Positions 22,010-32,120 of a stretch of DNA of 40,560 nucleotides are shown here, piece by piece; position 1 is the stretch's first letter; each line of letters starts with the position of its first letter. The DNA lies in NCBI GenBank assembly GCA_049724395.1, contig JAUGWO010000216.1:1-40560 (forward strand), in the 5' to 3' direction. This stretch comes from Spongospora subterranea f. sp. subterranea. Its lineage: Eukaryota; Endomyxa: Phytomyxea; Phytomyxea; Plasmodiophorida. A program made the translations under genes and the position numbers. The notes under the pieces are model-generated. The model saw only the letters and a program-made list of their open reading frames with translations. It searched no databases and was not told where the DNA came from.

Positions 22010-22640
22010 ACAGGCTGCGGTAAACGTTCATTGCGCTTGCGGGACCTGCAAAAGGGTTTCGCAATGATTTTGGACATAGGAAGGGGAAAAATTCGACTCT
22101 GTTGACGGACATCAGGTTGGGGATCTTCCGCCAGCTTGCATTGAGTCAAAATCGCGCAGGCAAAAACATCCTCAACATGTTGCGTTCAAGAAGGAATGGC
22201 CAAAGCGCCCGTTGCGTATCAAGAAATCCTTCAATCTCTTGTGTACAGTGTCATGTCTTGCTTGAATAGGCTTCAGACACCGGTTGACCCTACGATCAGA
22301 TGCCTTGCTAGGCCCGTTTTGTACTCAGCAAACTGACTTCTGAATTTTCCTTCCTGTGCTAGCGATTTTAAAAGCTCAATCTTTGTTGACAGCTTCTCCG
22401 GCATTCGATGAATAGCGAATTTATTCTGCGAGTTCGAAATTTCAAACCACGTCGTGGGCGTCGTTTTTTCAATTGGATCATGCATTGGGATCAATTTAAT
22501 CTCCTCGTCAAAACGCTTTGCACCAGCCTCAATTAGTGTTATAGTTTCAGTAAGGTGCTTCTCTTCATGACAACTGACCACGAGCAATATGCACTCAAGC
22601 AATACTAACAATACGATATTCGTCGATCCTTCCGTGAGAT
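22010..22640 (-). pseudogene. Decayed host-like gene fragment, cut by an LTR
   Basis: Read from 22640 leftward, the frame enters without a start directly from the LTR boundary, passes a hydrophobic segment (IVLLVLLECILLVVSC, signal peptide or membrane anchor) and continues for about 100 charged, helical residues to a stop at 22273. Further coding-like stretches lie in other frames at 22010-22270 (for example RHDTVHKRLKDFL and KLAEDPQPDVRQQSR), which suggests lost introns or decay. I do not recognise the family. Confidence 0.4.
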
Positions 22641-23433
22641 GTCATGATCGTACCAAGACCGTACTCTATGGCAGGTTAATAAACTGCTAACCGTACCGTC
22701 CGAACTGGGCAAATGCTCAGTTCGGACAACGTCGTTTATTATCAACATCGTTTGTGCCAACGTCCCTGACAGTTTGTTTGAACCTCCCTCTCCCTCTCTC
22801 TCTCTCTCTCCTTCTATTGACTCTATAACTAACTACACCATCTAATCCTAACCTCTCTCCCTCTCTCTTTTCTATTAACTCTATAACTAACTATTCACCG
22901 ACTAATCCTTCTCTACAACTAACACTATCTAACTAACTCTAACCCCATCTCTCTTGATGACTAACTCGGACCCGACAACTACGCGAGCCAGACAGGATGC
23001 TTTACAGGAGGTGCTGGCTCAATTTGCCGCCTACCGCGCCGCGACGGATGCACGGATCGCTGAACCCGCTGCACTCTCCCAAACAACACCAATTCGAGAG
23101 TCAACTTCAGCCCCACAGGTCGCGGCAACCGGCAAGGACCCAAAACTACGAATGCCCGAGTCCTTCAATGGCGCGCGACGCGAGTTTCGCCACTGGCTCG
23201 GCCAAGTCCAACATTTTCTAAGGGCACAACCCCTCACGTATCCGGCCGATAGCCACAAAATCGCCTTTATATGTTCGCTCCTAACGGGACAGGCACGCGC
23301 ATGGCTCACACCCATGTACGGGTCGGCCTGTTCCACCCTCACCGACGTCTCAACCTTCGTCACGGCGATCACTACAGCGTTTGACGACCCGGACCGGGTG
23401 AACCGAGCGGCTGATGCATTACGCCGTTTGACC
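22641..23433 (+). mobile_element. LTR and Gag N-terminus of a third Ty3/gypsy element
   Basis: An LTR-like sequence opening TGTCATGATCG at 22641 runs into a CT-rich leader holding a ~70-bp imperfect duplication. A Gag frame follows from about 22954 with a retrotransposon-gag type domain (LRMPESFNGARREFRHWL, LLTGQARAWLTP). Gag stops abruptly near 23433 where the Harbinger element begins. The rest of this element is not seen to the right. Gag differs from both families A and B. Confidence 0.75.
22698..22727. other. Perfect 10-bp stem-loop in the LTR
   Basis: GTCCGAACTG, a 10-base loop, then CAGTTCGGAC. It lies about 57 bp into the LTR-like sequence, where an RNA hairpin in the R/U5 region would be possible. 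Confidence 0.6.
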
Positions 23434-23440
23434 ATGGTAA

Positions 23441-23896
23441 ATGAACTCTAACGAGTTCCGTTTATTAGCGGAGTTCGAGGATCCTGAACCTTCACAATCG
23501 GAGTCGCAATCATTGCAGTCAAACGCATCGCCGGGCGTCAAAAAACGCAAACGAGTGTCAGCAACCGGCGGCTCTCCACCTCCTTGCTCTGACAATACGC
23601 CGCGTCGAAATCGATCGGCTGGTCATATGCTAGCCGAATCAATGAGACTATTTGTGGAATATAACATGAACCAAAACAACAACTGCTTTACCAGCTGTTG
23701 CCCTTGGTCCAGAACTTGCTGTTGAAAGGGCGGTTACTATTTTGACGCAAGAATATAAGGCCTCATTGTCGCTGCCAGAAATAACAACAATGATTGATAT
23801 TTTATCTTTGCCCTTCAAAGCCACAATATTTTGCTCGTTGAAAGACGCCACAATTAGGGATAGCTGGGTGCAACAGCAACTGTCAAAAAACAGGTA
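23441..23896 (+). pseudogene. Harbinger accessory protein (second ORF)
   Basis: Starts MNSNEFRLLAEFEDPEP, then a Ser/Gln-rich stretch, a basic cluster (VKKRKRVS) that could be a nuclear signal, and RSAGHMLAESMRLF. A one-base frame change near 23685 leads into a helical C-terminal half (ELAVERAVTILTQEY, then KATIFCSLKDATIRDSW) ending at TAA 23894-23896. Fungal and oomycete Harbinger elements often carry such a companion ORF with a conserved R-x-x-W near the end. In Harbingers the second protein helps import the transposase or binds DNA. Assignment rests on position and overall pattern. Confidence 0.55.
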
Positions 23897-23908
23897 ATAC
23901 GTTTATTT

Positions 23909-25166
23909 TCAAGCCGATTGGTTCTGTAAATATTCGCCGTATCCTGCCCACATCAGTCGGGCAATCTCGTCCCGTTTATCAGCCATCGCTCCATGTTCAA
24001 ATTGCACTGGGTGCTGCTGTTGACTTGACCTTATGATTCCTTGCTGGCGATCAGCGCGCCTGCGGTCTCTAAGATATTCATCCTCGAAATGATCATACTT
24101 CTCATGCGATTTAATGAGGATATGTAGCGAGCAGAGTGCGTATATCAACTTGACCTGCACAGATCTGAGCGGTTAATTTATCATACAGGTATAAGATACC
24201 TGCGTTGGAAAAGGGTACTCCATCGCAACACAAAAAATGGGGAACCTTTTCTTCAACACGCCGAAAATTCTTTCAACTACGTTGCGCAGCTGTGCATGTC
24301 TTAGATTAAAGAGCTCCTTCATAGTTTGCGGTCCGAGATTTCCTTGATCCCACTCACGTAAGTGATACCTAACCCCTCGGTATGGCGTCATGCAGTATGG
24401 TCGCAAAGCATATCCTGCAACTCCAAGGTAATACTTTCCAGGTGGGATTTCGAAACCACGTAACATGGCGTTTGACAAGACGCCTACATCAGCTGCTGAG
24501 CCTTCCCATCCAGCTAGAATGTACGTAAATCGCATATCGAAAGAGCAGGCAGCAAGAACATTCTGGCTGTAAAATCCTTTTCAATTGCGGAACGGTTTTG
24601 AGTGTCCTGACGGAGGTGTTGCTGGAATGTGTGTGCCATCAAAAGCACCGATGCAATCCTTGAACCAGGGATACATTTTTCCGTCAGCTAAAATCTCTGA
24701 GGGAATTACAGTGTGGTCTGGCAATTTGATGTTGGTTTTGGCCAGCCTAACAAGCGCAATTAACACGTCATTGAAGCACCTGGTGACGATAATGTTAACA
24801 GAGTCATTTGAAACATTTGCACTACCGACTTTGTGATTGTCCAACCACTACGCTGGAAGCGCTCTGGGGTTTGGCGGTTTGATGCTCTTTTGCCAACAAT
24901 AAATAAGAGATCGCCAGCTTCTCGTCAACATCGACGTATCTGCTGGGACGAATGAGGTCTTGTCTAAGCAAAACATTTTTAAGATGTTCAAAAGTTTCCC
25001 GTTCCATTCGCATGTTTTCGCGAAACCTTCGTCAATTTCCATGCAGAAGCTCTTTCATCCAGGCGTCGCCTGACAAGGACGATGTCCTGCAAGGTTCTTT
25101 TCTACAAAAAGTCACAGAGTACCACAAGCATATCAAAAGAAACACGACGTCAACAGGAGAAGACAT
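23909..25166 (-). pseudogene. Harbinger transposase (HARBI1/DDE_Tnp_4 type)
   Basis: Recognisable blocks in order: an N-terminal segment (EPCRTSSLSGDAWMKELLHGN), ETFEHLKNVLL, the first catalytic region (CIGAFDGTHIPA), FTYILAGWEGSAADVGVL, GKYYLGVAGYALRPY, YRGVRYHLREW, ELFNLRHAQLRNVVERIFG and KKRFPIF. The C-terminus follows a 45-bp intron (24155-24199, gtatct...tgtgcag) that joins PFPTQ in frame to VKLIYALCSLH and ends RDEIARLMWAGY. The block usually reading GDAGY is GVAGY, so the second catalytic Asp is lost. An in-frame TGA sits where the family has Arg (after KPFRN), and about two to three frameshifts affect the N-terminal half. Confidence 0.82.
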
Positions 25167-25222
25167 GATATAAATTGGATGCTTAATACCCCACGCAGAA
25201 TTCCGACAATTTGAAAACGGCG

Positions 25223-26070
25223 TCAAAACGGCGTTACAAGGGCCCTAACGGCGTTACGAAATAACTCGTTTGTTGCCAGACGGGAGATAACGGCGTTTTG
25301 GACACCAAGGTTTTGCAATATGCGCAGAGGAATCTTGCGATGACCGCGGTACTGTTCCTCGCTTGTAGATGATTCGCCTATTTCGACGAGGTAAGCGTCG
25401 CCGGGTTCGTTCTCGCAATCGTCAGGAAACTCTTCTCGCGTTTCGGTGATCATGTTCCGCTTTATACGAAGTTTGGTGGAGATGTCATAATCGACGTCAT
25501 CGTCGATCGTGGGTTCTTCCACCTCCAGATGATTGCCAGATATATTGGCCAGACGTTCGATCAACAGAGTATGTGGATCAATACGCAAAGCGACATGTTC
25601 GGGCTGACCGATCAGAACGATATCGTCAGACAGGTCCTGTTCAGTGATATTGCACTGGCGTCCCCGTAAACTACATGTTTTGCCGGTCGACGTTGTCAGC
25701 GTCAAATCCAGTTTGGCATTGGCGACGACTGTGATTGGATTGTTCTTGGACGCTTGTTCCGCCCGAAGTGGTGGATCATGATATTTTACGCTGACAACTT
25801 CAGTCTCCTGAATTTTTCGTAGCAGGCTGAGCGATAAAGTTGTACGAGAAGAACAGTTGTCGAATTCGTATCGCCATGAGTTATGTTTGCCGACGCGCAC
25901 GGGTTGCTCGTCTGTATTACGTGATGAACAAAACGATTGATTGCGTTTGGCATGGATACGCGCCAGATCCGTCGTGATATGCTGTTGTTTTGTCTTTGGA
26001 AGATTTGCGAACGCCTCGTGCAATTGCATGTGCGTGCTGGTAAGCATCAGAGATTTGATTACCATTCAAA
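25223..26070 (-). mobile_element. Gag/protease remnant of the element A family
   Basis: Frame of 280 codons whose C-terminal two thirds align with the protease region of element A (DIVLIGQPEHVALRIDP versus GVILIGKPELFTLGIDP, and an acidic DDCENEPGDAYLVEIG block). It ends against the Harbinger element. No LTR is visible and the copy is a fragment. Confidence 0.8.
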
Positions 26071-26099
26071 AGTTCGTCGTTGTTATGCACATTCCCCCT

Positions 26100-26870
26100 T
26101 TTTGGAATGGGTTAGTTCATTTTGCGGCGGCAGGATATGAATAACGGGTCTGTTCGGTCCCGTTTGCCCAGGGAGTATCAGCTGTGGTGAAATGATGGTT
26201 AATGTGCAGTCTTGAGCATAAATCGGACACCACTTGGTTCTTAAAGTGTGTGCCTTGGTCTGATACATGGGTAAATACGATTCCGAATCGCTTAAACCAA
26301 TCTATGAGTCCATGAACTATAACGTAATGATCGACTGATTCGCAGGGGATATAGATCGTCTTTTAACACCAGGATGTACTCGAAAGAATGTTAGTGGGTT
26401 TCCGTACGTTTCCTATGAATACAAATTCGTATTGGATGACCTGGTTAGGTCAGGATGCATGGATTGCATGGCCAAAGGGTCTTGGAACAACTTTCCCATG
26501 GAGGCGAACACAGTGATACAGCGTTCAACTACGCTGGAAACGAATGCCTTCATGTCTTTTTCCACCAAAGAATTGATTATAGATTTAAGTGTTGGTTCTT
26601 TAGCTTGATGACCTGATAGGCCGCTGTGTGCAATTATGGTAATTCGGAGACGAAGACTGGAACCTGAATTATTTGGAATCCACAACTTTCCTTCTGCGGT
26701 TTTCCATATCTGATCGCTACCGTCCCTACAGCAGTGATTGATTATCGATCGAGATGTTAGGGTAGATGATGAGCATCAGAATGAGACAGATACGTTGCGT
26801 GAACTGTAGCAATTTCTTGTAAAGATGGCCAGATGAAATGCTGTAAGTCGAGAGTGAATAGATATTCTTG
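26100..26870 (-). mobile_element. Integrase remnant of the element A family
   Basis: Pieces of the pre-integrase and HHCC region (about 26410-26870, HSGLSGH) and of the core (about 26100-26340, SDQGTHFK and TPWANGT) match element A. It lies upstream, in transcription sense, of the gag/protease remnant at 25.2-26.1 kb, the reverse of the normal order, so the two are separate fragments or a rearranged copy. It carries many breaks. Confidence 0.75.
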
Positions 26871-26879
26871 ACATTCCCC

Positions 26880-27990
26880 ATCGTGTCAAAGATCTGCCGA
26901 TATAGTTTTTCTAGTTTGACGTGTTCTCGCCAAAATATTCCAGATTGTGTGTATCGATCATCACACTCGTAGTGTCGAAATCCATGGACAATTCCCTCGA
27001 TGTTTCATCAGATTACATCTATTAGGTGTTGATTCGCAAAGTATGCCAGTTCGGTTGCCTTCTCCTCGCTTGATGAACCTGCGTTCCATTGTGCTATAAT
27101 CAAATCGAAACTTGTCGAGCTGTGGAATCCAGACTTGATTCGCTTTAACATTAAGGCGCGCAAAACATTGTGTTATTTTCAGTTGTCTTTTGGGTTTGGT
27201 TGAGGCATTGTTGTTAGAGCATTTTTTGGAGATCCTGACCTTTTCAAGTTTTTGTCCCATTTCAAATTTGTTTGTTTGTTCATTGTTCTTTTTTTCCAAT
27301 GTTACCGGAAATGTTGACGTTGCTATTAGGCACATAATGGTATTGGTCTAAAGGTTGGATTGATTCATTCTCTCTAGTTTTCCAATGTTGTGGTGGTGTC
27401 GCGCTGCTGACAATGTTAAGCTTTTCCAGTTTTTCAGTAATTCGCTGGTCCTGTTTTTTTTGCTGCGTCAGCATTGTGTGTTGGTCTCATTCGTTCTCCC
27501 CAGTTAGCAGACAATTGCTCGGCTGAGTCAGCGATGTTGTTGGTGTTTCAATTTTGTTGGTCAATGATTAGTTGTCAGTTATCTTTAAGGAGACCTGTTT
27601 CGGTTCATGTATTGTCCAGTATTGTTGTTCCCTATGTAATTGTTAACGTACATCTCCCATTGATCTTGTGTTGTTGGAACGTTGCTATTCATGAGAGTGT
27701 CTTCATCAATCAAAACTAGGGTCCAACTGGTGACTTTACCTTGCTTCAGGTTCTTGATGTCTGACTCTTTCCGATCCGTCCCATAGGTTTGGCTGGAGTA
27801 AGTGGCCAGAGATATTTTGCCACATTCAGAGCATTCTGGGGGCAATCAGAAATGTGGTTTCGGTCCAACTGCGCTGGATTTGAAAACAGGCCCGTTTTGC
27901 TGTCGCTGGGATGCCTGACATGGATTCCCATTTCCTGTCAACGCGCCGTCGTCCAAGCGTACCATTCGACCTGGCTGGCGCTAATCAGAC
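26880..27990 (-). other. Unrecognised coding-like remnants, AT-richer than surroundings
   Basis: Several short minus-strand frames read protein-like (for example ECSECGKISLATYSS near 27.8 kb, QQKKQDQRITEKLEKL near 27.45 kb, GFRHYECDDRYTQSG near 26.95 kb) but never connect into a gene. Asn/Gln-rich stretches suggest a decayed gene or transposon ORF. No family recognised. The last ~150 bp serve as upstream region of the CatSper gene. Confidence 0.35.
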
Positions 27991-28010
27991 TTTATGCTGC
28001 GATCGGGGCG

Positions 28011-31000
28011 ATGCCTGGTCAACGGACCCTGCTCCTCGCCCTGGTATCCTGCCTGGCCATCGTCACCGGCCGCGTCCACAGCTGGGCGACCACTCCCAGC
28101 GCCATGACGACACTGCGCTGGCGCTACGACGTCACTGTGGCCAACGATCCCAGCGACGGGTTCCTGACTCAGGTGCACGTCCACGTCTTGAACGTGTCGC
28201 ACCCGCAATGGGAACTGCACCCGTCGTCGCTCGTGTTCTGCGCCCTTCTCAACGGGACGTTGCCTTCGGCGCGTATCGATTGCCGATACCCGATCGACCT
28301 GGTCGTTCAGGTGGGGTTTCTTCCCGTTAGAGCAACGCCCTCGTTGACCGAATCGCCAGGTGAAAAACGAACAAGGTCTCTCAGATCAATTCTCGATCCA
28401 GCTCGGGAACTACCCCGGAAAACTGTCGTGGAACGTCGCCACCGATGTCGAACTGCTCCCGAATTCGACGAACGGTTCGCTGTTGATCTGGTTATCGGAG
28501 TCGAGCGACTCGGTGGCCATGGCGACGACGCGATCGGCCAAGTCGACCTCAATCACCAATCAGCTCTATCGCGTTGGCGAAAGCCCCATGGTGACGTTCA
28601 CGACGTCCGCGATCATCCCGTACGGCCAGTTATCGTTCAACGTTGACGAAGGCTGTTGGGTTTTACCGATTCAAACGATCGGCGCCGAGCAGACGTCGGC
28701 GAAAATTCAGGGTATCGCCATCGTCGTCAAAGTGTTTGTGCAATTTCGCTGAGTTTGCCCATTGTAGGGCGTGGCATTGCGTTCCTAACTCTTCAGGCGC
28801 CCGACGCCACCATTCCCGTTGCCTACCACAAGTACAGCCCATCATGGCCCAGGTCCACAGACCTGCCGTCGACGCCGCCGGGCCATGTAAGACGCGATGC
28901 CTGCATGAGGTCGGTCATGGCGGTGCCATTCTCGGGCGACAACCGGATCCTGTTCTCGCAGGACGCGTTCGCGACGAGCCAGATCCTCTCAGTTCCATTA
29001 GGTGAATCAAACTCGATCTCGATCCTGACACACAACGAAAACGTTGAGCGTGTTCACGCGACAGATTCGAATAATTTCGTTGAAGACGTCGCGTTCACAC
29101 AGATCTCCATGGTCATCCTGACGAAAACGTCGGTGATGTTCAGCACAGAACTGAACGCGTTGTCGACCTCAACTGGGATTCCTTCCGGCTCTGGATTCGG
29201 TATTCGCCGTATCCAGTCGTCCGGGGCTTGCGACCGTTTGCTGAACGCCGATCGTTCCCCGTCCCCATACAACGCGATGGTGGCGGCGTGGTCATCGTCG
29301 GCGCTGTTCGTCAGCGTGGACGGCGGCGCGTCCTTCACCGACCGAGCTTTGCCGATGGCGAACCTGACAATACTGAACGTCGTGTTCGAGCACCGCCACA
29401 CCCTATCGCTGGCGCTGTTGGCGCAACACGATGGCGTCACGACGCTGTTCCAGTTCGACGACGGGCAATGGGTGTCGTCGGGGGCGGTGTCGTCCGAGTT
29501 CACGTCGCTGGAGCACGCCGGGTTCGGGTCCAGCGACGTGACCGCATTCGGGCGCGGCGGCGTGCTCTACTCCGACAACGGGGGCGCCTTCTTCACTAAG
29601 GTTCGCCTGCTAGGGCGGTCGGCGACAATGACCGAAGGGCTGATGGACAACGAGGCCGTCCTCCAGGTCGCCACCTTCCCGGGATCCACATCCTGGGCGG
29701 CGTTCACCACCCGCAATCGAATCTTCTTCGGGGCGTTTCCGTATTTGGAAGCGATCGAAATCCAATCTGGTAAAAACACAGAACAGGCATCGAACGCTCA
29801 GCGACATTGTTGTTCAGTTCGCTGGTTCAGGTGAACCTGTTTCGTCGTTGTCGTCGGAACATCGGTTTGTTGTTCTCGGCGGCGACGGCCCGCCGTTCCC
29901 GTCGTTGGCCATGTTGGTGATCGGAAACGGGACGGTTTCGGTTCGGACCGTTCCCGTGTCGGACGAGCTTCTGGGCGTTCGTGCGTCGTGCGACGCCCGA
30001 GCGCCGTTAAGCTGCCCGTTCTCCATGATCCCTCCCGCCGATTCCACGTTCTATTTGGACCTTGGGGAAAACGTCACGATTGAGGTTCGGGAATTCCCCT
30101 GTCGTGTTCCACAAAAATCAACAATCATTTGACCTGATCGGGCGATTGTTTCAGAGCGACATGATCCTGTTCTCGAAATCGTGGCAATCGTCGATTTCGC
30201 TCTCGGTCGACGATTCGCACCTGCTCCGGGTCGATTCCACCACGAACTCGACGGTCCAGGCGAACGGGATCACGTTGGTCGCGAACACCGCCACCATCCA
30301 GGAGTCCAATGCGGTTTACGCCAATGCGTCAACGCGATTGGCGCAAGCAACGGGGTCGACGTCGTTCCGAGTCGTCCCCGTTGATGGAAACCCATCGTGT
30401 TTCTCCGGTTTGAGGGAATCGTGCTCTGGCAACGAATCGGTCGTGAGATCTGGTTTTAGGCGCTCAGCTTTATCGTGTTCGCGTCGGATGCCCTCCAGGC
30501 CGTCGCGTTGCCGTTCGGGACTACAACGGATCGCCGATCCGCGTGTTCCATCAGACGGCCGGCTTCCGCCCCGCCATCGACATCTATGACGACGACGCGT
30601 TCGTCAAGGAGGCGCTGGGCGACTACGTCGTCGACGAGGTATCCGGTCGTGGACGGAAAGACCACACGTACGTGATGAACGCGGCTCAAGCGGGCTGTTT
30701 GCGGCGACCACAATCGTGGGATCAGCTGGACGGTCGTGATTGGACGCCACTGAACAACGTCGACTGTTTCCGGACGTCGTCGTCGGTGCAATCGCGTTGG
30801 GATTCGTGGCAATCGCAGCCCTATGAGGTGCGTCGTCATCGTTGGCGTTCTGTTTGTGTTTGGCCACCGAACAATCAGGGACAGGTGTTGAACGCCACCG
30901 GCAAGAACTTCATCAAATTCCAGGCCCAAGCTGCCGATGGGCTGTTCGTGTTCAACATCACGTTCGTTGACCCAAACTACACGTTAGCGCCATGTGTTTT

Positions 31001-31220
31001 CCCCTGTTCAACGCGACGCCGTTGACCGGGTTTCTCTGGTTTCGTGTACAGGTATTGCCAGCTGTCGACGACGATGGTGCTGGACGTGTATGGGCGACCC
31101 CTCGATGCGGCCACGACCTGGATCATGATCAGCGTCCTGTCGTTCATCGTCGTCACGACGTTCTTCGGGTCGTATTTCTGGTATCGACGAGAGATGCTCC
31201 TGAGTAAGAAAGAGTCGTAA
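28011..31220 (+). CDS. CatSper channel auxiliary subunit, delta/epsilon-like, 8 exons
   Basis: Exons 28011..28310, 28360..28711, 28768..29769, 29831..30084, 30155..30452, 30499..30827, 30885..30982 and 31052..31220 join in frame with GT-AG introns of 46-70 bp and encode 933 residues. A signal peptide (MPGQRTLLLALVSCLAIVTG) is followed by an extracellular region with a beta-propeller-like part holding two Asp-box-like motifs (SVDGGASF near residue 405, YSDNGGAFF near 490), CPFSMI, and the CATSPERD/E C-terminal block (GFRPAIDIYDDD, EVSGRG, AGCLRRPQSW, FVDPNYTYCQL, VYGRPLD). One membrane segment (about 901-922, ISVLSFIVVTTFFGSYFWY) and a 10-residue basic tail follow. In animals, these single-pass subunits form the canopy over the pH-gated flagellar Ca2+ channel. 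Length is close to CATSPERE; delta versus epsilon is not settled. The ATG at 28011 was chosen because the signal peptide begins there. Confidence 0.87.
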
Positions 31221-31234
31221 TATCGATTGCGATT

Positions 31235-31240
31235 AATAAA
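31235..31240 (+). promoter_or_regulatory. Poly(A) signal of the CatSper gene
   Basis: AATAAA 15 bp after the CatSper stop codon, the only such hexamer close by. Placement fits a short 3' UTR. Confidence 0.55.
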
Positions 31241-31500
31241 CGTATAATTCCCTACTGGATATCTCGCAATCGCCGTCAACGCTTTTTGCTAAACGTCAAA
31301 GGTAGAACTGTAGTCGAACTGGGCTAAGGTACCCGCAATCTCTCAGACAATTCAATGCCTGGCCTTTATGTGTGCGAACACACGCTGTCCTTTATCGACA
31401 ACATTCGCCGGTCGTTGATCACTGTAGAATGCTGTAGGGAGTCGGGTTTTTGCCACATCTCTGGCAGTCGTTGGCTAAACTAGGTTGTGTGACGTCGTCT

Positions 31501-31566
31501 GCGCTGTGGTTGTGTTCGTGATGCGCTGTGGTTGTGTTCGTGATGCGCTGTGGTTGTGTTCGTGAT
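31501..31566. repeat. 22-bp minisatellite, three copies
   Basis: GCGCTGTGGTTGTGTTCGTGAT repeated three times without change. It lies between the CatSper gene and the minus-strand genes. The rest of 31241-31728 shows no gene. Confidence 0.9.
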
Positions 31567-31728
31567 GGACGACGTGTTTGCAAAGACAAACAATGTGGAA
31601 ATATTACACGTTTCGGTCAAACCGATCTTTACAAACCTGTCACCCTATAATGCTATGAGCTTTCCCCAAAACCAACGTCATTCACAAGATTTTGGCGATT
31701 GTCAATGCGATGGGTGGGATTTAACACT

Positions 31729-31878
31729 TCACGTCTGTTTGATGTCGCTGTGAAAGACGGCGCTGATTGCTGCAGACATCAACGTCAGGGTCGAATCGAA
31801 GATGACGCTCCATTGATCATGGAAGTTTAGGTGGACCACTTTCGCCACGAACTGGTACTCAATAGGGGGCGTTCTCGT
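31729..31878 (-). CDS. Candidate terminal exon of an unknown small gene
   Basis: An acceptor-like ggtgttctcag precedes 49 open codons ending in TGA (31729-31731): TPPIEYQFVAKVVHLNFHD, QWSVIFDSTLTLMSAAISAVF. Amino-acid composition is that of a folded protein and contrasts with the surrounding non-coding sequence. A possible upstream exon lies near 31940-32010 (CHCSCYLGRREDP), but no pair of sites gives a fully convincing join. The exon lies about 240 bp beyond the 74-residue membrane gene on the same strand. No family recognised. Confidence 0.33.
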   Translation of the reverse strand, partial: TRTPPIEYQFVAKVVHLNFHDQWSVIFDSTLTLMSAAISAVFHSDIKQT

Positions 31879-32120
31879 CTGAGAACACCGATCGCGACGA
31901 CGTAACAATCAACCTTGCCGAATTCATCAGTTCAAGTACGTGATTGGGTCTTCACGACGCCCCAGATAGCAAGAACAATGACATTGTGGTCGTCTCGTCA
32001 TTCTTATCATCACGATCATCCCGTGAATTCATCACATTTTCGTTGATCAGAAATGGAGGAACTCGTTCACATCGACGATTATCCTTCGCACATGGAGAAA
32101 CTTCAGAAATCCCCCTCGGA

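Larger units (their letters stand above)
23434..25240. mobile_element. PIF/Harbinger-like DNA transposon, decayed
   Basis: Two convergent genes: an accessory frame on plus (23441-23896) and a DDE transposase on minus (about 25166-23909). The left edge falls where the plus-strand Gag breaks off, and the right edge where a minus-strand Gag/protease remnant of the element A family ends, so different sequences flank the two sides. I cannot define terminal inverted repeats or the 3-bp TWA target duplication. The transposase is frameshifted, holds an in-frame stop and has lost a catalytic Asp, so the copy is inactive. Confidence 0.8.

Noticed and set aside
30062-30154. A frameshift in the CatSper gene
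   Set aside because: The apparent shift between open frames is explained by a 70-bp GT-AG intron (30085-30154), which restores phase exactly.
27981-30929. Minus-strand and alternative-frame ORFs over the CatSper gene
   Set aside because: High coding GC keeps other frames open by chance. They show no motifs, while the plus-strand exons splice in frame with conserved blocks.
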